Below the pieces are notes generated by a model. That model was not told where the DNA came from. It saw nothing but the letters and a program-made list of their open reading frames with translations, and did no database searches. A DNA stretch of 64,000 nt from Vicia villosa (taxonomy: Eukaryota > Streptophyta > Magnoliopsida > Fabales > Fabaceae): the NCBI RefSeq assembly GCF_029867415.1, contig NC_081183.1, positions 115,109,061 through 115,173,060 of the forward strand. The letters are read 5' to 3'. Within the stretch, counting starts at the first letter, position 1, and every line of letters starts with the position of its first letter. Of this stretch, positions 11,095 through 20,944 are shown one piece after another. Both the position numbers and the translations under genes were made by a program.

Positions 11095-13470
11095 ATGAAT
11101 CCTTCTTCAAGTTCCTCAAGCCAAGCAGAAATGTCTTCTGCTCATCTTGTTTTTCGCAAGCATGGTTATGCTCCCTTGAAGACCTGTTCCATTCCTTCAT
11201 CTGAAATGGAAGTTTTATGTGAATCTTCGGTAGATTTTGAAAATCTAAGATTACATGGTTTCAACACTAATGCTAAGACAATGGCACAAGGCTGGTCAAA
11301 CTACTTTGATAGATTGGTTGGACCAATTTATCCTGCATTAGTGAAAGATTTCTGGGCTCATGCAACGGTTACCCGATCTGCAATCATCTCCTTCGTGTTA
11401 GGGCATGAAGTTGTGATAACTGAGAAGTTGATCAAGAAGTTGTACAATCTGGATGATGAAGAAGGAAGAACCGGTCCTCTTCCTGGAAGAGTTTGTTGGT
11501 TAACAGTTGAGAGACAAATATCTAATGTTACTGGTATTTCATCTCATCAAACTGGTTTGTTGAAGCCATTCTACCAAGTTTGGGCTGATATTATTCTAGG
11601 ATCTCTCCATCATAGACGGAGATCATTTTCCTCAACATACATTAATTCGGATCAAAAATTTGCTCTTTTCTGCATTGGAAGAGGAATTGAAGTCAACATC
11701 TCCAATATTATTTTTCAGAATTTGAAGACTTATATTGAAGAGTCAAGAGATGAAGAACGCAAGAAGTCTCCTAACATCTCAAGAATTGTTGTTCCCTTTG
11801 CCAGAATGATTTCAGACATTCTGATAGAAAGTGACTTGCTGGATTCCCTGAGAACTATTGGAACGTCCAAGTTCTTTGGTGTCATTCAAGGGCATGTTAT
11901 AAATGGTTTTGATCTACAAAGGATGGAACTCATTGAGAAGGTAATTTCTGTTCCAGTAATATTTCCAGATATTCTGACCAGAAAGGTTCCGGTTGAAGGT
12001 TTCGCTTCCTTGTTCAAAGAAGAACTTAACAAGGCTGTTAAGCGTTATTTGGAAGCTTCTGTAAAAGCTCAATCTTCTGTTGATCCTGCATGGATTCGAG
12101 GAGGAGTTCTTCCTTCTCTGGCTGAAGAGAAAGAAGCAAGGCTGAAGAGAAAAGCTTTAGAAGAAGAAGCTAAGCAAGCTAAGAAGCAGAAGATTACTTT
12201 TGATCCTGTCAAAGTAAATTCCAAGGAATATCAAGAGAAGCGCATCAGGGATTCTTTCCGTGCTGAAAGAACTGGCAATTTCTCCAGGCAAATATACTCA
12301 CCTCCTTCTCCTGAACCTCAAACTTCTCTCCTCATCCCAACCAGTATCCAACCTCCTCCTTCTGAACCTCAAAATCCCCTTATTATCCCAGAGGTTGTCC
12401 AACCACCTCCTTCTCTTGCTATTCTTAATCCACTACCTCTAAATGTCTGTCCCCCAACATCTTCTAATATTCCATCCTCATCAAACCTCCTCACAGATAC
12501 TCCATCCTTATCTACCACAAATTCTACACCTTCTCTATCCCATCCCCTACCTTCCAGAGAATCCAATCCATACTGCCTTCTTTACCCTGACTACAGATTC
12601 ACCTTCAACCCTCCTGAACCTGAACCTCATACCTATCTTGAGCTGTTCAAACATGCCTTTGTCTGTAGGCTGGATATCTTGAGAGATGCCTTCTTTAATG
12701 ACCTTGATGATGTTTCCACTCGAAATCTTTGGAGAAGCTTTCGACAGGATTTTCAGGTTGAAGCTATGGAAGTCCAGAGGAGACTCGTGGCTGCTGCACG
12801 TGGTGCTCTTGGATGTTTCTTGGAAGATGATGGTGTATACTATCATCCCATCAGAAACATGAGAGTTCTTGAAGAGAGGATGTATGTAGATGAGCTGGAT
12901 GGAAACCCTTGTAGGGATATTGTTGTTTGGAGACCTAAGTATCCAGTTCTGACTGGAGACTTCAAGTGGTTGTTTGACTTTTTGAGGGAGAATCCTTCTG
13001 AGAAGTCCCCCAATATGGTCATTCCAGAAGTTATTTATCCTTCTGAAGTTGAAGGTCCTACTGCTCCTAGGAATCTTGCTGCCATTCTTCAAGCCCTTGA
13101 GAATGGAGATTCTGATCTTCCTGCTCCTGAGTATGACGAAGATGCTTCTAGGGAAGAAGTTGATGCTGAGATTCATCCTGCTGGGAATATTCCTGCTGAG
13201 GAAAATCATGATGATGATCTCACCATGGATGCTGTTGTTGAGAATGTTGTCCCTCTGAAAAGAAGTTGTGAAGCTTCTTCTGAAGAACCCTCTCTTCTGG
13301 TGAAGACTTTAGAGGCTATTCAAAAGAATCAAGCTGAACTAGCTTCTCGCATGGACAAGCAAGAAGATACCAACAATGAGTTTCGCTCATTTATGGAGAA
13401 GCAAGCTGAGAGCAATGCTGGGATTCAAGACCTTCTAGCAAAGATAGTTTCTCAACTAGGCCAGTCGTAG
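11095..13470 (+). CDS. copia-1 third ORF (SIRE 'envelope-like' position), intact
   Basis: A 791-codon open frame downstream of pol, where SIRE/Maximus elements carry an extra, so-called envelope-like ORF. The Ser-rich start (MNPSSSSSSQAE) leads into a globular region, about residues 45-330, that resembles the 'putative plant transposon protein' domain of these ORFs. A Lys-rich, NLS-like segment follows (KKQKITFDPVKVN, about 361-373), then a Pro/Ser-rich linker with PEPQ repeats (about 405-490). A second globular region comes next (LYPDYRFTF to WLFDFLREN, about 498-635), then an acidic linker and a C-terminal coiled coil (about 733-791). I see no signal peptide and no membrane segment, so 'envelope' is a label of position only. 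It has no internal stop, unlike the neighbouring gag and pol. Function unknown. Confidence 0.8.
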   Translation: MNPSSSSSSQAEMSSAHLVFRKHGYAPLKTCSIPSSEMEVLCESSVDFENLRLHGFNTNAKTMAQGWSNYFDRLVGPIYPALVKDFWAHATVTRSAIISFVLGHEVVITEKLIKKLYNLDDEEGRTGPLPGRVCWLTVERQISNVTGISSHQTGLLKPFYQVWADIILGSLHHRRRSFSSTYINSDQKFALFCIGRGIEVNISNIIFQNLKTYIEESRDEERKKSPNISRIVVPFARMISDILIESDLLDSLRTIGTSKFFGVIQGHVINGFDLQRMELIEKVISVPVIFPDILTRKVPVEGFASLFKEELNKAVKRYLEASVKAQSSVDPAWIRGGVLPSLAEEKEARLKRKALEEEAKQAKKQKITFDPVKVNSKEYQEKRIRDSFRAERTGNFSRQIYSPPSPEPQTSLLIPTSIQPPPSEPQNPLIIPEVVQPPPSLAILNPLPLNVCPPTSSNIPSSSNLLTDTPSLSTTNSTPSLSHPLPSRESNPYCLLYPDYRFTFNPPEPEPHTYLELFKHAFVCRLDILRDAFFNDLDDVSTRNLWRSFRQDFQVEAMEVQRRLVAAARGALGCFLEDDGVYYHPIRNMRVLEERMYVDELDGNPCRDIVVWRPKYPVLTGDFKWLFDFLRENPSEKSPNMVIPEVIYPSEVEGPTAPRNLAAILQALENGDSDLPAPEYDEDASREEVDAEIHPAGNIPAEENHDDDLTMDAVVENVVPLKRSCEASSEEPSLLVKTLEAIQKNQAELASRMDKQEDTNNEFRSFMEKQAESNAGIQDLLAKIVSQLGQS

Positions 13471-14561
13471 TCTGTTGTGTCTTAGTTGTCTCCTTCTTTT
13501 TGCATCTGCTTTGTGCATCTATCTTCTCATCCCTTGTATCTTCTGATTATTTCCAATGAATGAAATCCTTTATCCTTCTCTCATATTGTTTGTTTTTCAT
13601 CTGAATCTTTTGTGTTTTTTGATGTTATGACAAAAAGGGGGAGAAAATGTGATAAATGATCTAATTTATATTATCAGTTGCTGGGAGTAAGTCTCCACAT
13701 TTCTAACAGAATTTGCGAGTTCTATGTCTTTGAGTGTTTTGCAGGATTGAAGACACTCTAAAAAGCTCAACATGAGAAGCAAAGACATGGGGAAAAGCAA
13801 TTCTATATAGAAACAAGCTCAGGGAAATTGAAGCAAGCTGAGTGCTGTGAAGCTTCAAGATCAGAACAAGAAGGAAGAATGTTCTGAAATTGAAGCAAGC
13901 TGAGTGCTGGGAAGCTTCAAGATCAGAAGCAAGAAGGAAGAATGTTCTGAAATTGAAGCAAGCTGAGTGCTGTGAAGCTTCAAGATCAGAAGCAAGAAGG
14001 AAGAATGTTCTGATATTCTCGTGGCAGAATATGCTCTAACACATGAAATATTCTTAACATGTTCTGATACATTCTTTTTATGCTGTGATACATACTATAT
14101 ATTCTGATACATTTCTTATGTTCTGATTCATTCATGCTTTGACTTTTGTCGTTTAGTTTGTTCTGCAACATTTCAGGATGTAGAGATGCTCTGATGATGC
14201 TCTGGTACATTCAACAATGTTCTGATACAATCTAGCATGCAATGATTCAAGAAGAAATTCAAAGCTCTGAAGTTGTCCTTTGGAAGCAAGAAGCAGAAGC
14301 TAGGAATGTTCTGAAGATCTAAGCATATGTGATCGTCTCAACTGAAATGGAAAATACTCAGGGAAGTCCTTTATTTATAAATTTCTTCCAGTATTTATTT
14401 CAGTGGGAGATTATTTATCTCAGGGGGAGATTGTTAATCTCAGGGGGAGACATATTCATACACTATGTTTATATGCTTATGCTATAACTGTGTAATTGTC
14501 TTTAGCCGTCTAATATTCTGATTGCAAATTCATATCACTTATATATGTTTTTGTCATCATC
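13471..14561 (+). other. copia-1 3' untranslated region
   Basis: Non-coding stretch between the third ORF and the PPT. It contains a 62-63 bp tandem repeat (13825-14012) and repeated GGGGGAGA runs (14404-14450, in the CAGGGGGAGATT context) that resemble extra polypurine tracts. ORFs on either strand here are repeat artefacts. Confidence 0.7.
13825..14012 (+). repeat. 62-63 bp tandem repeat, 3 copies
   Basis: Units begin at 13825, 13887 and 13950 with AAATTGAAGCAAGCTGAGTG and end ...AAGAATGTTCTG. They are nearly identical, with one small indel (GAACAAG versus GAAGCAAG) and one T/G change. copia-2 has a single similar unit near 58615-58675 and a different 70-bp repeat further on. Confidence 0.9.
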
Positions 14562-14574
14562 AAAAAGGGGGAGA
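14562..14574 (+). other. copia-1 polypurine tract
   Basis: AAAAAGGGGGAGA immediately before the 3' LTR at 14576. It is the plus-strand primer site and is identical in copia-2 at 59503-59515. Confidence 0.88.
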
Positions 14575-14575
14575 T

Positions 14576-15707
14576 TGTTAGAACAAGATTTGTTCTGATC
14601 AATATTCTTAGTTTTGATGATAACAATGTATATGAATTTTGTATGAGATAATGTGGTACTCTAACACTATGCAATTTCCATTTCAGGAATCACATAAAGA
14701 GTATGCATAAAATCAGCGTAAGAAGCACTGACTCAGGAGGTTCAGCATGCAACATCAGAACATTCTCTGGCAAGACATCAGAAGATGGTCAAGCATAATC
14801 AGAACATGGTCTATGGAAGCATTAGAAGAACTTGAGATCAGAAGCAGAAGCACTGAAGTTCTCATGGTATCACGCTAAGAAGCACTTCAAGGTCAGAAGA
14901 CAAGAAGATGCTCTGCACCAAGCTGTTTGACTCTGATGATATTCAAACGTTGTTTACACAAACATCAGATCAGAAGCAAGTACAAGATGGCAGGCTATGC
15001 TGACTGACAAAAGGAACGTTAGAAGCTACTAAAGGCAACGTCAGTAGACACAGCGAAAGCAAGGCTCGAGGTAGTTGACAAAAGAGTGAAACATTAAATG
15101 CAATGCTGTACGGATCACGCAACGCATTAAATGCTCCCAACGGTCATGTTCTCAAGTTCCTATATATAGAAGTTTTGATGAGAAGCTGAAAACAACACTT
15201 TGCGCATACATACAGAAACGCTGTCAAATTCAAAAGCTCTCAAACTTCATCTTCAACCTCACTACATTGTTGTTGTAATATCTTAGTGAGATTAAGCTTA
15301 AACTTTAAGAGAAATATCACGGTTGTGATTATATCTTTTTAGAAGCATTGTAATACTCTTGAAAGAATTGTTTACATTCATTTGTAAGAACTAGGGAAGA
15401 TCCAGTTGTGATCGAATTCTCTAGAAATTCTTAGAGGGTATCTAAGCATTGTGTTCCTAGAGTGATCAGGTTGTGATCAGAATACTCTAGAAGACTTAGA
15501 GGTTATCTAAGTGGAAAACCATTGTAATCTTGTGTGATTAGTGGATTGAATCCTCAGGTGAGATAAATCACTCAAAGGGGGTGGACTGGAGTAGTTTAGT
15601 TAACAACGAACCAGGATAAAAATCATTGTGCAAATTGTTTTTATCTTACAAGTTTTAAAGCTACACTTATTCAAACCCCCCCTTTCTAAGTGTTTTTCCA
15701 TCCTTCA
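14576..15707 (+). repeat. copia-1 3' LTR
   Basis: 1132 bp, TGTTAGAACAAG to CCTTCA, followed by the target duplication AAACC. It differs from the 5' LTR by about 32 substitutions and one 1-nt indel. Confidence 0.92.
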
Positions 15708-17855
15708 AAACCCAACTCCCATGTGTTACATATGACCAGAGCACAAGTGACTACTTAGTCACGACACCCTACTAGAGATCTAAATCTCGACGCTAAGCCT
15801 CCTTCGAAGCGTCACTATCCACGAAACCTGCACGTTACCAACAAAGGATAACATTCAAACAGAAGGGTGAGAATTCAACTTCTTATAGAAAACATAATAA
15901 TGGGAAATGTAAAATGCAATAAGAATATATTTCAAGAATTCATCACTCTTCCCATAAACGTGCATCATATGCAATTAATCAAGATTCACATGTTCATGTC
16001 ATACAACATAGCTCATTCAATTCTAAGTGATCAAACATGATTCACATATTCACACATATATATATATACATATATCATTAATACATATAAATTCACATTT
16101 ATATCACATATGTTCCAAATCACATATATCACATTCATAACACCACAACAATTCATATCAAATGAATCACCAAATCCACATATATGCATATCTATCAACA
16201 TCATTCCACACAATTCATATCACATAAATCACACCAACAGTAACATTTCACACCGACATGTGCGACTCAAGTGTGACTCAATGCGAAATGCATGTGGATC
16301 CCTCCGTTATCATTTCCGGTCATGCCGATTGCCACTCTCTACGGACAAGATAACCACCTCAAAGCCCCATACTCGTTAAGCTTTCAAACCCCATACTCGT
16401 TAGGTTTGGGACAAGTAAATAACCTTCGCGAGATTACCCAGCATTGCCACTTTCAAATACTCATGATTGTGTACGTGTGCAACAAAACAAGACTCATCGA
16501 TTTAAGACGATCTCTCTATCTCTTAAACTACACAATCACATCTTTACAACTTTGCACAACATTACACAACATGACTTCTCTTCCAAACAATGCATCAACT
16601 AGCACACAACAATCAATCACATGTATTCAAGTATAGCATTATCATTTATTCAATCCACATCTCGATACATACATATTTAAATGATCATTATCAACAAGAT
16701 ACATTCAAATAGTACATATAAATGTATATTTATATTCATTCCAACATATCATGGATATCACATCACTTAACACATATATGAATATTAACCACAAGTCTTA
16801 ATTCATAATACACACATAAGTAATCACATGTTATCCATATATTAACATCCAATTTAAACTATTCCACATCAACTAGCATTTAGAATTCAATCACATAATT
16901 CACGGTTATCATATCACATAATACATCCATGAACATTGATCATGCACAATTCATCCATATCATACACATATAGGTAAATGTTATTCTCAATTATCATCAT
17001 AATTAATCAAACAAGTGTCAATCCATTCTATTCTATCTTATAGACAATTATTTAAGCTTCAATATGCTTCAAACGGCACCTAAAAAGGAGTTACGGATCA
17101 AAAGTTATGACATTTTAAAGTCTGGAAAATTCTGCCTACAGCAGGGTCTGCTCAGCGGCCATCTAGCGGGCTTAACAGTAACTTTCAGTCTTCGTAGCTC
17201 AGCTTAGCGGATAAGGTCCGCTTAGCAGCCGTGCGATTATGCAGAAGAACTCAGCAACATTCAGAACTGCGAAATCACACATCCACCACTCCAAATCACT
17301 TCCAAACATCAATAAACATCAAATACAACCTGTATTCATCATTATTGAACAACATATATCATCAAAATCATGTCTAATCATGTAAATCCATAGAAAATAA
17401 CATAAACCCTAACTTTTCTATGTGTTCATGAAATTGCAAAGATGAAGAGATAATCACAACAAAACACATTACCCAATCATATAGTCTATAACAACTTGGA
17501 TTCAAACCCTTACCTCTAACTCTTAAATCCACCCTCTTCGAGAAATCTACAATACCTCTTCTCTTCTTTCTCTTCTTTTCCCCAAATTGTGTTATCTCTA
17601 AAACCCTAGTTTTCTCTTCTTACTATCTTTCTCTTAATGGGCTTAGTTATGTTACTACCCACCCATCCAATTATTAATTAGGCCCAATACATAGTATACT
17701 ACTAATAACCTAATTAAATCATAAAACACAAATATGCATATAATTAGATATTTCAATTAATTAGTTATACCACATAATAATTAAATTAATAAATAATCAA
17801 TAAAACACACAAATAAGATAATAAATAAAATATCTAATAAAATCGGACTGTTACA
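15708..17855 (-). repeat. LTR L1, second part
   Basis: Continues L1 after copia-1; on the plus strand it ends ...CGGACTGTTACA at 17855. With 4127-4482 it makes an LTR of about 2.5 kb, matching L2 (2504 bp). It contains decayed CCGCTYAGCGG palindromes at 17148-17158, 17200-17210 and 17218-17228 and an AT-rich tail with AAACCCTAG. Small ORFs here (for example 16110-16379) also occur in L2 and are LTR sequence. Confidence 0.9.
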
Positions 17856-17870
17856 ACTCTCCCCCACTTA
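17856..17870 (-). other. Polypurine tract, element B
   Basis: The minus strand reads AAGTGGGGGAGAGT directly next to the LTR that ends (plus strand) at 17855. This AAGTGGGGGAGAGTTGTAACA junction pattern is typical of Tekay/Del chromoviruses. It recurs at 23449 and 48583. Confidence 0.85.
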
Positions 17871-17875
17871 AAAGA

Positions 17876-18353
17876 TTTTCGTCCTCGAAAATTCTCTTTA
17901 AGCACTAACCCCAAGTACAAATCCTTCATACAACCTTCAAGTATCTTCTCCTCTAATCTCAAATCACTCTGTAAACCTCTTAAAAATCCAAAAGAAAACA
18001 TCAGAGTTTTATCCAAAACAATACTTGACGGAATACCATGCAAACACACAATCCTCTCGATGTACAACTTAGCAAGTCTTTCCATCAAATAATCCATCCT
18101 TATTGGAATAAAATGAACACATTTGTCTGTCTATCCATAATAATCCAAATCGCTTCACAATTACTCGACGTTCTCGGCAAACCCGAAACAAAATCCGTAG
18201 AAATACGACCCCACTTCCACTCGGGAATAGATGACTGTTGTACCAACTAAACGGTTTCTGACAAATCCGACTCAAATACATAAGTCCGCTATATCCCTCT
18301 TCATACTTTACCACTAAACATTTTCCCCAAATCTTGTTACATTTTAGTAGCAT
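17876..18353 (-). pseudogene. Integrase fragments, element B
   Basis: Two overlapping minus-strand reading frames (18069-18353 and 17834-18097) hold pieces of a gypsy integrase. One has KYEEGYSGLMYLSRICQKPF (zinc-binding/core start). The other has MERLAKLYIERIVCLHGIPS, the conserved core segment just before the second catalytic Asp, followed directly by tail-like sequence running into the PPT. The core centre with the catalytic Glu and any chromodomain are missing. The same arrangement, with small differences, occurs in element C (23436-23943). Confidence 0.7.
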
Positions 18354-18752
18354 TATGATGTATACTCAAACCACTTCTATGCCCTTCCTCAAGAATTCTC
18401 TTTCTCAAATTCACAACATCCAGAATACAAACTCGGTCACGACATCTCATAACACCATTCTCATCAATCCGATAGTCACCACCTTTACCTTGATTAATCA
18501 ATGTCATAATGTCAACCAATTTCAAATCCAATTTTTTTGACCTTCTCAAATCTCATCAAAAATACCACACATAAGCTTCAATATACCAAGCTCAACATAC
18601 AAAGACGTCGCTTCACAAACCCAACTCAAATCTCTAAATTGCTCCAACAATTCCAATTCTTGAATCATCAACATAGACATATGCAATGATTTCATACTCA
18701 ACGCATCAGCTACAACATTCGCTTTTCTAGGATGGTAATTCAAACCAAAATC

Positions 18753-19385
18753 CTAATCTCTCAAGAATCTAACCATCTTCTTTACTTCATTCTCAACTCT
18801 TGTAGTCACTACGTGCCTTAATTCTCGACCCAAACAATAATGCCTCGAAAGTTTCAAAACAAACACGACGGCGGCCAACTCTAAATCATGCGTCGGATAA
18901 TTCCTCTCATGAACTTTGAGTTGCCTTGAAGCATAAACTACCACTTGCCCTTTTTGCATCAAAAATCCTCCCAAACCCAGCAATGAAGCATCACAATACA
19001 CCACAAACGATTCCAAAGGATCCGGCAAAATCAAAATAGAAGCAAAAGTCAATCTTCTCTTAAGCTCTTGAAAATTCGCTTCACATTGAGAAGTCCAAAT
19101 GAAAGCTTGACCTTTCCTAGTCAACAACGTCAACGGTAAAGATAACTTAGAAAATCCCTCGATGAACTTCCTATAATAACCAGCCAAACCAAGAAAACTT
19201 CTAATCTCAGAAACAGACTTAGGAGCTTCCCATTGAGATATAGCTTCAATCTTTGATGGGTCAACAGAAATACCTCCACTAGAGATCACATGGCCAAGAA
19301 AACTCACTTCCTTTAACCAAAATTCACACTTAGAAAGCTTAGCAAACAACCTCTTCTCTTTCAACACCGACAACACAATTCTCAA
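18753..19385 (-). pseudogene. RT C-terminus and RNase H fragment, element B
   Basis: A 210-codon open frame beginning at the RT thumb/connection ([19 protein letters not shown]) and continuing into RNase H ([20 protein letters not shown], then [20 protein letters not shown]). No RT palm or YxDD is present. The RNase H frame ends at a stop after MVRFLRD. A further piece with NYHPRKANVVADALSMKSLH (RNase H end) lies at 18546-18743. It is a remnant, not a functional polymerase. Confidence 0.8.
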
Positions 19386-19606
19386 ATGCTCAGCATGATT
19401 ATCTTCACTCTTATAACCAAAACATCCTCATTAGGACATTCCTTCTTCTTACTCGACAAAACAATTGAAACTCTATGACCATACACTTAGACAAATGAAC
19501 CTCTTCTCAACAACTCCTCAATTCGACTCTTCAACTTCTCCTTAGTCGCTTTACACAATACCAAATTAGTAAGAGAAGTTTATCTCGTCCAATACGATCT
19601 CGTTTT

Positions 19607-19719
19607 CTATCAACAATAGATTAAGGGTGATCATGTCCTCAATTTGTCAATAGACAGTCGAAAATCATAATGAAACATAAACCATCGTTACTAAACTATA
19701 ATAGTGTTCCTTCAGAACT
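19607..19719. repeat. 113-bp block shared with gypsy-2
   Basis: Aligns without gaps to 50020-50132 in gypsy-2 with two mismatches, although the flanking gag, protease and RT remnants differ clearly between the two families. No frame is open across it. It is also present in A and C. It lies between the protease remnant and the RT fragment. Confidence 0.8.
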
Positions 19720-19847
19720 CGCACTCAAAATTACTTAAAACGCCAAGATCCAAAATTCCTCTTAAGATTACAATTACTTGCTTCAACTCCAAACAATTTA
19801 TACCAAAATTCTCATTAACTTGTTCTAACGAAAAAAAACAAATTAAA

Positions 19848-20042
19848 TCAATTCCTAAAATCTCTACCAAAGATACTCAACAGACAATTCAAACACACAT
19901 AAGAAGTAGAAACAAAACTCATAGCAGGTGTATCAATAACCATACTTCTACGCATACCAGATAACACAAGATTCAACCTCTTAGCACGATCCAAAGAAAT
20001 AAATGAATACATTGCACCACTATCAATAATAAAGCACGTACA
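19848..20042 (-). pseudogene. Aspartic protease remnant, element B
   Basis: Follows gag in the same frame after the UGA at 20043-20045. IDSGA active site, YSFISLDRAKRLNLVLSGMR, then CLNCLLSIFGRDF, ending at a UGA at 19848-19850. Same structure as in A, C and gypsy-2. Confidence 0.65.
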
Positions 20043-20816
20043 TCAGATTAGCTTATCCTTAGTAGTGGTCTTAGCACCAGACAACGCAAGTACTCTTCCA
20101 TTCGCTTGTTCCTTCTTCGGTTTGTCACACTTGGTACTAATATGACCTTGCTCTCCACAGTTGTAGCAAGTCACCCTCGAACCCGCTCCGCAATTAGCAG
20201 CTATGTGGCCTGGCCTGCCACACTTGAAAGAAGTAGCAACCTCTTTCTTACACTCAGCAGCACGATGACCTTCAACACCACATCTGAAACACTTAAGTGG
20301 AGTAGGAGTCCCTCCCCCACTTAGTTCCTTGCCAAAACCAGATTGTTTCCTCTCGATGTCATAAGGTCTCCCACTGGATTGTTCTCTTTCTTGTTTCAAC
20401 TTTATAAACTCCACTTCTTTATTTTCACCCACATCTTCTGGAAAATACTTTTCCAAAAATGCATCACGAAAAAGAGTCCGAGTGACTTCAATACCTTCTC
20501 TTTCAATTCTCCGCACAGTATTACTCCACCAATCGTCAGCTCCTTTCGTCAGCATGTGAGTACCCAACTGCATCTTCTGTACATCCGTAAAAATCATTAC
20601 TTGAAAAATCTTTTCTATTTCTCTAATCCATGCATGTGATCTGTCAGGTCCATACTTTCCTTCAAAAATCGGTGGATTGCACCTTAGGAAGTCTCCAAAA
20701 GCACAGAACTCATCCTTCCCTCCATAACCGGCATTCTCTTGCGGCACTAGTCCAATCGCACCAGTCCACCTCATCACCGCCTCAACATTAATGTCAACAT
20801 TCCTTCCTGCAGCCAT
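20043..20816 (-). CDS. Gag of Tekay-like element B (internally shortened)
   Basis: About 257 codons from the ATG at 20816 (MAAGRNVDINVEA). It is nearly identical to the element A gag, with the same apparent loss between the capsid domain and the knuckles. Of the three CCHC knuckles the second has lost its first Cys (TSFKCGRPGH), so this copy probably binds RNA less well. It terminates at the family-wide UGA before the protease remnant. Confidence 0.8.
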   Translation of the reverse strand: MAAGRNVDINVEAVMRWTGAIGLVPQENAGYGGKDEFCAFGDFLRCNPPIFEGKYGPDRSHAWIREIEKIFQVMIFTDVQKMQLGTHMLTKGADDWWSNTVRRIEREGIEVTRTLFRDAFLEKYFPEDVGENKEVEFIKLKQEREQSSGRPYDIERKQSGFGKELSGGGTPTPLKCFRCGVEGHRAAECKKEVATSFKCGRPGHIAANCGAGSRVTCYNCGEQGHISTKCDKPKKEQANGRVLALSGAKTTTKDKLI

Positions 20817-20929
20817 TGTCCTAAAACATCCAACGACCGGTAAACAAACCGTATCGATCGTGTCAGATACACAAATCCAATACAAAAGGGATAAGAAAAC
20901 ATAAATGACCTGGCCAACTGACCGACCGT

Positions 20930-20941
20930 GCTCTGATACCA
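20930..20941 (-). other. tRNA-iMet primer binding site, element B
   Basis: TGGTATCAGAGC on the minus strand, 3 nt from LTR L2 at 20945. Confidence 0.9.
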
Positions 20942-20944
20942 CTA

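Larger units (their letters stand above)
4483..15707 (+). mobile_element. copia-1: complete SIRE/Maximus-type Ty1/copia element
   Basis: An 11,225-bp element with both LTRs, bounded by the 5-bp target duplication AAACC (4478-4482 and 15708-15712). Order: LTR, tRNA-Met PBS, gag, pol (protease, integrase, RT, RNase H), a third ORF, tandem repeats, PPT, LTR. Integrase before RT marks it as copia; the long gag and extra 3' ORF mark the SIRE/Maximus lineage. The two LTRs differ at about 32 of 1131 positions by my count, roughly 2.8%. Gag and pol hold at least seven in-frame stops and a frameshifting deletion, so the copy is dead. It sits in LTR L1 of the gypsy array. Confidence 0.93.
17856..20944 (-). 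mobile_element. Tekay-like gypsy element B, internal region
   Basis: The only complete internal region of the array, 3089 bp, flanked by L1 and L2 in the same orientation. Right to left: PBS, gag, UGA, protease remnant, RT/RNase H fragment, integrase fragments, the family 3' end (reverse complement of TTTTCGTCCTCGAAAAT) and PPT. Autonomous Tekay elements have internal regions of about 5-6 kb; here parts of gag, protease, RT, RNase H and integrase are missing. It is therefore a deletion derivative that cannot make its own polymerase. Confidence 0.82.

Noticed and set aside
12547..13209. 220-codon minus-strand ORF
   Set aside because: Antisense to the third ORF of copia-1; no protein features of its own.
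16110..16636. Overlapping plus-strand ORFs, repeated at 21704-22230
   Set aside because: They lie inside LTRs L1 and L2 and recur only because the LTRs are repeated. No conserved protein features.
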